Shown: piece by piece, positions 17,001-24,728 of the stretch
Layout of the letters: each line of letters begins with the position of its first letter
How positions within the stretch are numbered: the stretch's first letter is position 1
Assembly (NCBI RefSeq): GCF_002355655.1
Contig: NZ_AP017569.1
Coordinates: 2,418,001-2,482,000 of the forward strand
DNA: 64,000 nucleotides
Source: Halorubrum trapanicum
GTDB lineage: Archaea > Halobacteriota > Halobacteria > Halobacteriales > Haloferacaceae
Reading direction: 5' to 3'
Notes under the pieces: generated by a model
Databases searched by the model: none
What the model was told of the DNA's origin: nothing
Seen by the model: the letters and a program-made list of their open reading frames with translations, nothing else
Made by a program: the position numbers and the translations under genes

Positions 17001-17523
17001 GGCGAAGAACTGCGCGAGCGACTTCGGCGACCGTAAGGCCGCGGCCGAGTTCTTCATCAAGGAGATGGTGTACCGGCGCCGGAAGAACTGGCGCGCCGCC
17101 TTCACCCGGGAGGAAGCGGTGTCGCCGGCCAACCGCACGAAGGCGCTCGGCAAGTGGGTCGGGAACAAGGTGCTCCACCAGACGTGCGGGTACGGCGAGC
17201 GGCTCTGGCGGGTCGTGTACGTCTCCGCGGTGACGGTGTTCATCTGGGGCGTGTTGTACACCACGACGACGCAGGGCACGACCGGCAGCAGCGAGCTCAC
17301 GACGCAGGGGATCGGCGGTCTCTCGAACCTCTTCTCGCCGGAGGGAGCGGTCGTCCTCGGCAAGAACATGTACTTCAGCATGGTGACGTTCACCACGCTC
17401 GGCTACGGGGACGTCCAGCCGGTCGGGTCGACGGCGCGCGCGCTCGCCGGGCTCGAGGCGTTCCTCGGCGCACTCCTCGTCGCGCTCGTCGTCTTCGTGC
17501 TGGGCCGTCGGGTCGCGTGGTGA
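14062..17523 (+). CDS. Giant pentapeptide-like phenylalanine-repeat protein fused to a two-TM K+-channel pore
   Basis: 1,153 residues. A short N-terminal region has Cys/His pairs (WRCPHDAHPEADRCVFH). Residues about 110-900 consist of repeats such as ADFSGAEF and ATFGDYADF. Phe residues alternate 5 and 6 apart, an 11-residue unit like the Pentapeptide_3 family. Seven acid-rich insertions (for example DNLEDDDLSF) begin near residues 204, 298, 391, 485, 579, 693 and 808: a 94-residue super-repeat, later about 114. The C-terminus has a linker with Cys/His residues, a membrane segment (VVYVSAVTVFIWGVLY), a pore loop with the K+ filter TLGYGD (1113-1117 region) and a last membrane segment. It is probably a channel gated by or anchored through a long beta-solenoid; ligand unknown. 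No pore residue looks missing. Confidence 0.9.
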   Translation: MTSRCTFRLDPEEAGAATAEVAAEIDEEWRCPHDAHPEADRCVFHLSSDARDDLGVDADAVAERLRDVAGERGKAAKRLLGARLDGVSIRHEIVDAVDKHPLDLRGATVTGTLDLTASEFEGRIDLSGAEIGAIDWTESEFDAPVDLSGAVVRGETTLTGAVFEGDVDLSGATFEGPVDAREARFNGDTSLREARFRGAAAFDGAEFRGDANLLDDDACFEDARFDAPASFTKAGFRYADFVGCEFRDAAAFDRATFGGDAEFADATFGDYADFAEARFDGDTAFSGALFEAPATFAGAEFRGRDNLEDDDLSFADATFEGEATFRRAVVGFADLSRLTAAEELVFDETRFTEEVSFEDATLSSLSCDEARFESDASFEGVAVDGDATFRGAEFEGGDNVDDDDLSFADAVFGGDVDFLSARFGYSDFSGAAFGGAAVFDESRFDDDLAFSDAAFDDRASFDECRFDDDAAFERATFAGAASFRGAEFDGGDNVRDDDVTFADAAFADEADFYRAEFEYANFEAAAFERPANFEATHFAGEGDFRDAAFRGETTFAEARFDDDATFEDAAFRDAASFLGVEFVGDYHEDDDAAFSGAVFADEADFREIEFGQAGFDDARFRGPVSFRESLFGRARFEDAVCAESVDLSYTRFTEPVSFDGIAFESGVTADEARFESDASFAESSFEEGATFRGVEFQGGAHTVTDANFEAATFADSADFKLAEFRVADFSGAEFEGTALFERTVFEDDATFRNAAFGASAVFSRSRFLEESDFSSCRFEDEAHFDELRFEKDSTFADAEFGGDATFRSAEFEGSANMHNDDASFETATFRGTADFDKASFLYANFAHTTFARDAAFTEAEFEHSVAFRPRPAESETLVDLSGAVVRGGTLGQPEQGDAFYDCTHAEVREVTLDDEHCTHGLFNHFRFCNTDFHGFDFTAHKTYLARNNWEIHTFAASEAADRSETESEFTPARLENTYLKAKNCASDFGDRKAAAEFFIKEMVYRRRKNWRAAFTREEAVSPANRTKALGKWVGNKVLHQTCGYGERLWRVVYVSAVTVFIWGVLYTTTTQGTTGSSELTTQGIGGLSNLFSPEGAVVLGKNMYFSMVTFTTLGYGDVQPVGSTARALAGLEAFLGALLVALVVFVLGRRVAW

Positions 17524-17654
17524 GCGACGCGGGGCATCGGGTCGCGCGGGGCGTCGGATCGACTCGGTCTCGCGGCCGCAATGACGGCAACTATCCCCGG
17601 TCCCCCTCCGCGAGCAGTAGGATTATCTCGGTCAGCGCCGTACGCTGACACGGT

Positions 17655-18962
17655 ATGTCACAGCAAGGCGTTCAAGAGGAGCTGTACGTCGACCAGTACA
17701 CGCTCGGGCTGGTCGGACCGGATCAGGAGTGGGCCGGCACGGTCGCGGACGGCGGCACGGTGCAGACGTACACGCCGCCGGGCTGTTGGGGGCCGATGGT
17801 GACGCCCTCGTTCCGCGGCGGCCACGAGGTGACGCGGCCGATCCGCGTCGAGGGCGCCGAGGTCGGCGACGCCGTCGCGATCCACATCCGCGACGTGGAG
17901 GTGACGAGCATGGCCACCAGCACGGGGTCGATGGCGGAGCGCGACGAGGCGTTCGGCGACGACCCCTTCGTCGACCACCGCTGTCCGGAGTGCAGGACGG
18001 CGTGGCCGGACTCCGTCGTGGAGGGCACCGGCGAGGACGCGATCCGCTGCGCCGAGTGCGGCGCGAACGCCTCCTCGTTCGGCTTCGAGTACGGCTACAC
18101 CGTCGCGTTCGACCACGAGAACGCGGTCGGGATCACCCTCGACGAGGAGGGCGCCCACGAGCTCGCCCTCGACGCCGACGAGGTGATGGACATCCCCGAG
18201 AACGCCCGCCAGCACCCGATCCTGCTGTACGAGCCCGACGGGATGCCCGGCACGCTCGGCCGGCTCCGCCCGTTCATCGGCAACATCGGCACCACGCCGC
18301 CGGTGACGATGCCCGACTCGCACAACGCGGGCGACTTCGGGCAGAACCTCATCGGCGCCGACCACGACTACGGCGTCGAGACCGAGGAAGACCTCGACCT
18401 GCGCACCGACGGCCACATGGACGTGCCCGAGGTCCGCGCGGGCGCGACGCTGATCTGCCCGGTCGTCGTCGACGGCGGCGGGATCTACGTCGGCGACCTC
18501 CACGCGAACCAGGGCGACGGCGAGCTATCCTTACACACCACCGACGTGAGCGGCACCGTCACGATGGACGTCGAGGTGATCGAGGACGTCGACCTCGACG
18601 GGCCCGTCCTGCTGCCGAACGAGGAGGACCTGCCCTTTATCAGCAAGCCGTACAGCGACGAGGAGGTCGCGGCGGGTGAGGGTCTCGGAGACGAACACGG
18701 CGTCGACGTCGACACCGACGCCGCCCCGCTCCAGGTGATCGGCTCCGGCGCGACCGTCAACGACGCCACCCAGAACGCGTTCGACCGCGCCGGGACCCTG
18801 CTCGGCATGAGCGAGGGCGAGGTCCGCGGCCGGTGTACGTTCACCGGCGGCGTCCAGATCGGCCGGCTCCCGGGCGTCGTCCAGCTCGACATGCTCGTGC
18901 CCGCGGACGTGCTGGAGGAATCCGGGCTCGACGACGTGACGCGCGAACAATACGGGCTGTAA
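17655..18962 (+). CDS. Acetamidase/formamidase family protein with inserted zinc ribbon
   Basis: 435 residues matching the FmdA/AmdA amidase family, which hydrolyses short amides to carboxylate and ammonia. Typical segments are VTRPIRVEGAEVGDAVAIHI, GNIGTTPPVTMPDSHNAGDF, VDGGGIYVGDLHANQGDGE and the C-terminal VVQLDMLVPADVL. Residues 110-135 carry Cys110-x2-Cys113 and Cys132-x2-Cys135, a rubredoxin-like zinc ribbon inserted after the SMATSTGSM loop. The catalytic core appears intact. A TATA-like GGATTATCTC lies about 30 bp upstream. No urea or nitrogen genes are adjacent, so the true substrate is uncertain. Confidence 0.88.
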   Translation: MSQQGVQEELYVDQYTLGLVGPDQEWAGTVADGGTVQTYTPPGCWGPMVTPSFRGGHEVTRPIRVEGAEVGDAVAIHIRDVEVTSMATSTGSMAERDEAFGDDPFVDHRCPECRTAWPDSVVEGTGEDAIRCAECGANASSFGFEYGYTVAFDHENAVGITLDEEGAHELALDADEVMDIPENARQHPILLYEPDGMPGTLGRLRPFIGNIGTTPPVTMPDSHNAGDFGQNLIGADHDYGVETEEDLDLRTDGHMDVPEVRAGATLICPVVVDGGGIYVGDLHANQGDGELSLHTTDVSGTVTMDVEVIEDVDLDGPVLLPNEEDLPFISKPYSDEEVAAGEGLGDEHGVDVDTDAAPLQVIGSGATVNDATQNAFDRAGTLLGMSEGEVRGRCTFTGGVQIGRLPGVVQLDMLVPADVLEESGLDDVTREQYGL

Positions 18963-18995
18963 GGCTGGACGTCCGTCATTCCGGTCGATCACCTA

Positions 18996-19383
18996 TCTAT
19001 TGCTGCCAGCGGACCGACGACGAACACCTCCAAAGCCCCAGCCGCTCGCTTATAAACGACTACTGCCGGATCGGCGACGAACACCTCCAAAGCCCCAGCC
19101 GCGAGGACGAAGCACGCTCGTTGCGCGCTTCAGTCGCTCGCGTCGCTCGCTCCTTGCGGTGTCGCCGGCGGCTCCGCCGCCGGCTTTCCGTGGCGCGTCG
19201 CGCCACGCTACTTACGTCGCCTGAGCCGCCCTCGCGGCTGCCCCTTTGAGTCCCGCCCCGCACCGCACGGCACCGCGCCTCACACCTCCCCAACCTCGCG
19301 GTTCGCGCTCTTCGAGCGCTCACCGCGTCGCTCGCGCGTGCTGCTCGCGGCCAAGGGCCGCTCGCAGGCACGCGCCACCGCAG
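18996..19383 (-). repeat. Structured intergenic element, copy 2
   Basis: Reverse orientation; the 17-mer core is at 19238-19254 on the minus strand. The first stem is GCGGCC/GGCCGC around CTTG. The second stem is altered (GCGCTC GAA GAGCGC inside CGCGGT/ACCGCG). The long-range stem is CAGCCGCGAGG/CCTCGCGGCTG. Internal hairpins are GTGGCGC/GCGCCAC and CCGGCGGC/GCCGCCGG, the same pair as in copy 5. The 3' module has TTATAAA at 19050-19056, and a second, degenerate TATA (CTATCTATTG) lies about 57 bp further. It fills the gap between the convergent amidase and M48 protease genes, 18963-19413. Confidence 0.85.
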
Positions 19384-19413
19384 TTCGGGTCGGATCTCGC
19401 GTCGTGGCCCCTA

Positions 19414-20400
19414 TTACCGCCACGACGATCCGCGTCCGCCGCTCGCCCCCGATGGCCCCGCCGGAATCCGCCGCGTCGGTCCCTGCGACTCCGCCTTCTC
19501 GCGCAGGCGCTCGACGCGCTCGTCGGTCGAGGGGTGGGTCGACAGCCAGCGCTCGGCCGCGTCCTCGGTGCGCTTGTGCGTCGAGAACGGCGCGAACGGC
19601 CACGCAGGCTCCGCCGCGCGCTCGATTCGACGGAGCGCCCGCGCGAGCGCGATCGGATCGCCGGTCACCTCGGCGGCGCGATCGTCGGCCGCGAACTCGC
19701 GCTTGCGCGACCGCGACCGGGAGACGAGCGTCGCGAGGACGAACCCGCCGAACAGCGCGCCGGCGAGAGCGCGGTGGAGCCGCGCGAAGGGACCCGACCG
19801 GTCGCCCGGTCGACCGCGAATCCACGCCGAGGCGGCGGCGAGCCCCGACAGCGCGAGCAGCGCCGGCAGCGCGACCACGGTGGCGACCCCGACGAGGGCG
19901 CGGCCGACCCCGTCGGCCATCGCGATCGCGAACCCGTCGTTCCCCTCTAAGTGCGCAAGCTCGTGCGCGAGGATCGCCTCGATTTCCCGCGGGGAGAGCA
20001 GCCGGAACAGCGACCGGTCGATCACCAAGGCGCCGCCGTCGCTCCCGCCCTCGACCGCGAACGCGTTCGGGGCGCGGGCGTCGGTGACGTACAGCGTTGG
20101 GCGCTCGACCGCCATCCGCGCCGCGAGCGAGTCGATCCGACGGTGGAGGTCCGGCGCCCGCTCGCGGGGAACCCGGTCCCCCTCCAGGTTCGCGAGGACC
20201 TGCGCGGTGCCGAGCCGGTAGCTGAGGTACGCCGACCCGAGCGCGCCGGCGGCCAGCAGCGCGAGGAGGACCGGGAGGTCGGGGCGGGCGGCCCAGACCG
20301 CGCGCAGCAGGTCGGCGACGAACAGCGCCGCGGTCAGGTAGGCGGCGAGCAGCGCGACGCCGACGACCGCCGCGGCCGCGCGGAACGCGAGCCGAGACAT
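19414..20400 (-). CDS. M48 family (HtpX-like) membrane metalloprotease
   Basis: 328 residues with two N-terminal membrane segments, the zinc motif HELAH in REIEAILAHELAHLEGN, two further hydrophobic segments, and the downstream glutamate ligand region REFAADDRAAEVTGDP, all in HtpX/M48 order. The conserved STHPSTDERVERLRE end is present. HtpX proteases degrade misfolded membrane proteins with the active site facing the cytoplasm. The last 20 residues are a Ser/Gly-rich tail. It converges with the amidase gene across element copy 2. Confidence 0.9.
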   Translation of the reverse strand: MSRLAFRAAAAVVGVALLAAYLTAALFVADLLRAVWAARPDLPVLLALLAAGALGSAYLSYRLGTAQVLANLEGDRVPRERAPDLHRRIDSLAARMAVERPTLYVTDARAPNAFAVEGGSDGGALVIDRSLFRLLSPREIEAILAHELAHLEGNDGFAIAMADGVGRALVGVATVVALPALLALSGLAAASAWIRGRPGDRSGPFARLHRALAGALFGGFVLATLVSRSRSRKREFAADDRAAEVTGDPIALARALRRIERAAEPAWPFAPFSTHKRTEDAAERWLSTHPSTDERVERLREKAESQGPTRRIPAGPSGASGGRGSSWR

Positions 20401-20568
20401 CGTCCGATCGTACGCGACGGCGGGGCAAACGCGTTGCGGCCGGCGAACTGGCCGGTCGTCTCACCCGTGGATCGGCGGCGTTCCTGCGCCGGACGCTCGC
20501 GCCTCGGGCTCCCCCACCCGGCCCGCCGGAAGGAAAAGCGGTAATTCCCCGGCCGCGAAATCGGCTGT

Positions 20569-21648
20569 ATGGACGCACGCGTTCGCGAACACGCGGAGAT
20601 CATCGCCGACCACTCTACCGGCATCGAGTCGGGCGACGACGTGGTCATCCAGATGCCCAAGGAGGCCGAGGACCTCGCCGTCGCGCTCCACGAGGTCTGC
20701 GGCGACCGCGGGGCGAACCCCGTCTACCTCAACTACTCGAAGCGCGCCCAGCGCGCGTTCAAGCGCTCTTCCGAGGAGTTCACCGAGCCGAGCCACCGGC
20801 GCGCGCTCTACGAGGCGGCCGACGTCTTCGTCATCGCGCGCGGCGGCGCGAACGCCACCGAGGACGCCGACGTCGACCCCGAGACCAACGCCGCGTACAA
20901 CCGCGCGATGGAAGAAGTCAAGCGAACGCGCCTGTCGAAGACGTGGTGCCTCACGCAGTACCCGACCGCCAGCCACGCCCAGCTCGCCGGGATGAGCACC
21001 GAGGCGTACGAGAACTTCGTCTGGGACGCCGTCTCGCTGGACTGGGACGAACAGCGCGAGTTCCAGGCGGAGATGGTCGAGATCCTCGACGACGCCGACG
21101 AGGTCCGGATCCGATCGGGCGAGGAGACCGACCTCACGCTCGACGTGTCGGGCAACTCCACGCTCAACGACGACGGCGAGGCGAACCTCCCCGGCGGCGA
21201 GGTGTTCACCGCGCCGACCCGCGACGGCGTCGACGGCGAGGTCCACTTCGACCTGCCGCTGTACCGCTACGGCCGCGAGATCGACGGGGTCCGGCTCCGG
21301 TTCGAGGACGGCGAGGTCGTCTCCCACTCGGCCGAGCGCAACGAGGACCTCCTCTCCGGCATCCTCGACACCGACGAGGGCTCGCGGCGCCTCGGCGAGC
21401 TGGGTATCGGGATGAACCGACAGATCGACCGCTTCACCTACAACATGCTGTTCGACGAGAAGATGGGCGACACCGTCCACATGGCGGTCGGCTCCGCGTA
21501 CCCGGAGACGGTGGGGGGAGACAACGAGGTCAACGAGTCGGCCGAACACGTCGACATGATCGTCGACATGAGCGAGGACTCCGTCATCGAGGTCGACGGC
21601 GAGGTCGTTCAGCGGAACGGGACGTTCGTCTTCGAGGACGGGTTCTAA
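20569..21648 (+). CDS. M29 family aminopeptidase
   Basis: 359 residues resembling thermophilic-type M29 (AmpS/PepS) aminopeptidases, cobalt or zinc enzymes that remove N-terminal residues from peptides in the cytosol. Recognisable features are the Rossmann-like N-terminal half (GDDVVIQMPKEAEDLAVALH), DLTLDVSGN, NLPGGEVFTAPTRDGVDGEV with a metal-ligand Glu, LGELGIGMN, and the His/Asp-rich end MAVGSAYPETVGGDN to HVDMIVDM. The C-terminal coding sequence GTFVFEDGF is duplicated just downstream of the stop (see the repeat feature). Confidence 0.88.
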   Translation: MDARVREHAEIIADHSTGIESGDDVVIQMPKEAEDLAVALHEVCGDRGANPVYLNYSKRAQRAFKRSSEEFTEPSHRRALYEAADVFVIARGGANATEDADVDPETNAAYNRAMEEVKRTRLSKTWCLTQYPTASHAQLAGMSTEAYENFVWDAVSLDWDEQREFQAEMVEILDDADEVRIRSGEETDLTLDVSGNSTLNDDGEANLPGGEVFTAPTRDGVDGEVHFDLPLYRYGREIDGVRLRFEDGEVVSHSAERNEDLLSGILDTDEGSRRLGELGIGMNRQIDRFTYNMLFDEKMGDTVHMAVGSAYPETVGGDNEVNESAEHVDMIVDMSEDSVIEVDGEVVQRNGTFVFEDGF

Positions 21649-21803
21649 GGTGGTCGGGGGGCGGGTCGGCGGCCGTCCTCGGACGTGCGGTTTTTTGGTA
21701 CAGATTTTTGCCGGCCGAGCGGAGCGAGGCCGGGAAAAAGGTGTAACTGGGACGTTCGTCTTCGAGGACGGGTTCTAAGGCGGTCGGGGGCGGGTCGGCG
21801 GTC
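21619..21803 (+). repeat. 130-bp tandem duplication at the end of the M29 gene, with inner hairpin
   Basis: The stretch beginning GGGACGTTCGTCTTCGAGGA at 21619, which includes the last codons and stop of the aminopeptidase, recurs at 21749 with two differences (TGGTC to CGGTC and one fewer G), up to about 21803. The 76 bp between hold T- and A-rich arms around a stem: TTTTTGCCGGCC and GGCCGGGAAAAA. This looks like a tandem duplication, or an insertion flanked by a long direct repeat. The second copy is not in a gene. Confidence 0.8.
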
Positions 21804-21807
21804 AGTC

Positions 21808-22203
21808 TCACTCGGCTTCGCCCGCGTCGCGCTCCGCGCTCCGGCGGACGAACGCCCCGTACGCGACGAGGAGGACGCCGAACAGCCCGACCGTCCCGAT
21901 CGCCGCGATCCCCGGGTAGCCGGCGAGCGGCGCGATCTCTCCCGCCGGCAGGACGAACACGTCGACGACGCCGGTGCCGATCGACAGCGCCAGCACGGCG
22001 AGCCACATCGTCCCCACCGCGTAGCCGAGTTCGACGAGGCGGTCGGCGCGTGCGGCGTGCGCGACGACCGCGCCGCCGCCGAGGATCGGGACAGCGGCGA
22101 GCGGGCTCGTCGGGTCCGGGAGGAGGACGCTCCCGCCGAGGGCGATCGCCGTCCAGTAGACGGCGACGGCGACGACCGTGCGAAGCGAGTCGGGGATTGA
22201 CAC
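21808..22203 (-). CDS. Small four-helix membrane protein, function unknown
   Basis: 131 residues forming about four hydrophobic segments (VVAVAVYWTAIALGGSVLL, LAAVPILGGGAVVAHAA, LGYAVGTMWLAVLALSIGTG, IGTVGLFGVLLVAYGAF) with a short acidic tail. No family with a known role was recognised. It faces the aminopeptidase gene and is divergent from the amphi-Trp gene, with a 96-bp intergenic stretch between the two starts. Confidence 0.65.
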   Translation of the reverse strand: MSIPDSLRTVVAVAVYWTAIALGGSVLLPDPTSPLAAVPILGGGAVVAHAARADRLVELGYAVGTMWLAVLALSIGTGVVDVFVLPAGEIAPLAGYPGIAAIGTVGLFGVLLVAYGAFVRRSAERDAGEAE

Positions 22204-22299
22204 GGGGTGAGCGTTCGGTCGGACGGCACAAAACGATCGGGGGAGCGACGGCGCAGCGCCGCGTCGGTATTTAAGTTACGAGACGGCGTACGACCCCGC

Positions 22300-22584
22300 A
22301 TGCCCGAAGAAGTCCTCTTCGAGTCGGAGAGCCGTCGGAGCCGCGAGGAGATCGCCGCGTACCTGCGGACGGTCGCGGACTCGCTGGACGACGGAAACGC
22401 GATCACGCTCAAACGCGGCGACGAGTCGACGACGCTGGAGCCGCCCGCGAGGCCGACCTTCGAGGTGAAGGCGGAGCGCGAGGGACCGGCGGGCGGGCCG
22501 GGCGAGCTGAGCGTCGAGTTCGAGCTGGAGTGGGACGAGGACGGCGGTGAGGAGGGCGCGGGCGGCGAGTTGGAGATAGAGTAG
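22300..22584 (+). CDS. Amphi-Trp domain protein
   Basis: 94 residues, strongly acidic. It matches the small amphi-Trp family: VLFESESRRSREEIAAYLRT, then NAITLKRGDESTTLEPP, then LSVEFELEWDED, an alternating strand pattern with the conserved Trp near the end. Function is not established. The Met at 22300 was chosen because a TATTTAAG box at about 22267-22274 lies some 29 bp upstream, giving a leaderless transcript. Confidence 0.78.
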   Translation: MPEEVLFESESRRSREEIAAYLRTVADSLDDGNAITLKRGDESTTLEPPARPTFEVKAEREGPAGGPGELSVEFELEWDEDGGEEGAGGELEIE

Positions 22585-22604
22585 TCGGGGGAGGAAGGGT
22601 CCGT

Positions 22605-23162
22605 CTACGGCACTTCGCCGGGAACCTCGACGAACGCGTCCCGCGCGGAGAGGCGATCGAGCGTGTCGTCGACTTCGAGCCGGACGGACTCCATCCGCTC
22701 GACGAGCTCCTCGTACTCCTCGGTGCCGGTCGTGCCCGCGGCCTCCAGCGCCGCCTTCTTCGAGGCGAGCGCGAAGAACTCCTGGCTCCGCTCGTCGAAC
22801 GCGGCCCGGTGGAGGAGCACCTCGACGAGCGTGAGCAGGTCCTCCTTGGTGACCGGCTTCGTCTTGTAGTCGTCGAACGGCATGTCGACGATGTCGACGT
22901 CGGGCTCGACCGCGGTCAGCATCGCCACGCGGGCGTCGTACCCGTCGCCGCGGATCGCGTTCAACACCTCGTGGCCCGACATGTCGGGCATCCGGCGGTC
23001 TAAGAGGACGACGTCGACATCGTCGTCCATCGCATCGAGCGCCGCCTCGCCGCCGGTGGCGATCCGCACGTCGTAGACCGGGTCGAGGTACACCCGGTAC
23101 AGTTCCGCGAGGTCCGGCTCGTCGTCGACCGCGAGGACGGTCGCGTCCGGGGCTTCGGTCAT
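22605..23162 (-). CDS. HalX-type response regulator
   Basis: 185 residues. The receiver domain (1-120) has the acidic pair DDEPD, the phospho-acceptor Asp in VVLLDRRMPDMSG, the Thr in MLTAVEP and the Lys in DYKTKPVTKEDL. The rest is the helical HalX domain (RSQEFFALASKKAALEA to VDDTLDRL), a haloarchaeal output domain of unknown action. No histidine kinase is adjacent, so it is an orphan. A TATA-like GTTTTAACGC lies about 100 bp upstream, suggesting a long leader or an unrecognised nearer promoter. Confidence 0.9.
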   Translation of the reverse strand: MTEAPDATVLAVDDEPDLAELYRVYLDPVYDVRIATGGEAALDAMDDDVDVVLLDRRMPDMSGHEVLNAIRGDGYDARVAMLTAVEPDVDIVDMPFDDYKTKPVTKEDLLTLVEVLLHRAAFDERSQEFFALASKKAALEAAGTTGTEEYEELVERMESVRLEVDDTLDRLSARDAFVEVPGEVP

Positions 23163-23426
23163 CGGCGGCGCCTCCCCGTCCGGGTCTCGCGGTCTGCGAG
23201 CGCCGAACCGGCGCGTCCGCCCGCCGTTCGTGCGTCCATACGAGCGGCTTCGTTCGCTCCGCGTTAAAACGTTGACCTCCGGTTATCGATCCTGATACCT
23301 TCCGGGAGCCGCGCGGTCGCCGCCGGGGTTCACGGCCTCGGCGGCCGCGCGTCCGCGCCGCCGATCCAACGGTCTCTCCGTGACCCAAAGGCACATTTAC
23401 GCCCGTATCTTACTCGGGAACAACGA

Positions 23427-24650
23427 ATGTCTCACAGCCCCTCACTGCCCGACCGCCCGCGGTTGGAGCTCGACCCCGAGATGAGCGACGCGGAGCGGCT
23501 GGAGGCGATCCGCCAGCACTACCGGCGGATCGTTCAGGTGAACGAGGAACTGGAAGACCGGCTCGCGGACGCCGAGGGGCGCCGCGGCGAGCTGAAAGAC
23601 GACGTCGAGCAGCTGAAACGCGAGAACGAGGTGCTGAAGACCTCCTCGCTGTACATCGCCTCCGTCGAGGAGATCACCGACGACGGCGTCGTCATCAAAC
23701 AGCACGGCAACAACCAGGAGGTGCTCACGCAGGCCGCCTCGCGGCTCGACGAGGACCTTCGGCCCGGCGACCGCGTCGCGATCAACGACTCCTTCGCGGT
23801 CCAGCAGGTGCTTGACGACGAGACCGACTCCCGGGCGCAGGCGATGGAGGTCACCGAGTCGCCGGACGTCGAGTACGCCGACATCGGCGGCATCGACGAC
23901 CAGATCCGGGAGGTCCGCGAGGCCGTCGAGGACCCCCTCGAAAACCCCGAGCAGTTCGAGACGGTGGGCGTCGAGCCGCCGAGCGGCGTCCTGCTCCACG
24001 GCCCGCCGGGCACCGGGAAGACGATGCTCGCGAAGGCCGTCGCCAACGAGTCGGACGCGACGTTCATCAAGATGGCCGGCTCCGAGCTCGTCCGGAAGTT
24101 CATCGGCGAGGGCGCGCGGCTCGTCCGCGACCTGTTCGAGCTCGCCGCCGAGCGCGAGCCCGCCGTCATCTTCATCGACGAGATCGACGCCGTCGCGGCC
24201 AAGCGCACGGACTCGAAGACCTCGGGCGACGCGGAGGTCCAGCGGACGATGATGCAGCTGCTCTCCGAGATGGACGGCTTCGACGACCGCGGCGAGGTCC
24301 GGATCATGGCCGCGACCAACCGCTTCGACATGCTCGACGAGGCGATCCTCCGTCCGGGGCGGTTCGACCGCCTCATCGAGGTGCCCGAGCCCGGTCCCGA
24401 GGGCCGCGAGCGCATCCTGGAGATCCACACGCAAGACATGAACGTCGCCGACGGCGTCGACCTCGGTTCCGTCGCCCGCGACCTCGACGGGTACAGCGGC
24501 GCGGACATCGCCTCGCTCGCCACCGAGGCCGGGATGTTCGCCATCCGCGACGGCCGCACCGAGGTCTCGCAGGCGGACTTCGAGCAGGCTCGCGACAAGC
24601 TTCAGGACGCGGACAAAGAGGACGAGCGGGTCATCAACTACCAGTACTGA
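23427..24650 (+). CDS. pan: Proteasome-activating nucleotidase (PAN, AAA ATPase)
   Basis: 407 residues. PAN is the hexameric ATPase that unfolds proteins and feeds them to the 20S proteasome. An N-terminal coiled coil (about 30-75) precedes the OB domain (80-130). The AAA module has Walker A GPPGTGKT (192-199), Walker B VIFIDEIDA (Asp251, Glu252), sensor and Arg-finger region RPGRFDR, and a C-terminal helical part. The protein ends VINYQY; the gate-opening HbYX motif would put Tyr second from last, so the tail is slightly off the standard pattern. Structured element copy 3 follows directly. Confidence 0.96.
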   Translation: MSHSPSLPDRPRLELDPEMSDAERLEAIRQHYRRIVQVNEELEDRLADAEGRRGELKDDVEQLKRENEVLKTSSLYIASVEEITDDGVVIKQHGNNQEVLTQAASRLDEDLRPGDRVAINDSFAVQQVLDDETDSRAQAMEVTESPDVEYADIGGIDDQIREVREAVEDPLENPEQFETVGVEPPSGVLLHGPPGTGKTMLAKAVANESDATFIKMAGSELVRKFIGEGARLVRDLFELAAEREPAVIFIDEIDAVAAKRTDSKTSGDAEVQRTMMQLLSEMDGFDDRGEVRIMAATNRFDMLDEAILRPGRFDRLIEVPEPGPEGRERILEIHTQDMNVADGVDLGSVARDLDGYSGADIASLATEAGMFAIRDGRTEVSQADFEQARDKLQDADKEDERVINYQY

Positions 24651-24728
24651 GGCGACGACTACGTGATCGACGGTCGGTTTTGGCGAGGTGCTTTAACGCC
24701 CATTACTTCGGCTGAAATTCTAGCGGTT

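Noticed and set aside
14398-17178. 926-codon open frame antisense to the repeat-channel gene
   Set aside because: A shadow of the repetitive, GC-rich sense gene; it has no start context, and its Arg/Glu/Val-rich repeats only mirror the sense codons.
24640-24650. PAN as a broken gate-opener because its end NYQY lacks Tyr in the penultimate position
   Set aside because: Everything else is intact and haloarchaeal PAN tails vary; the deviation alone does not show loss of function.
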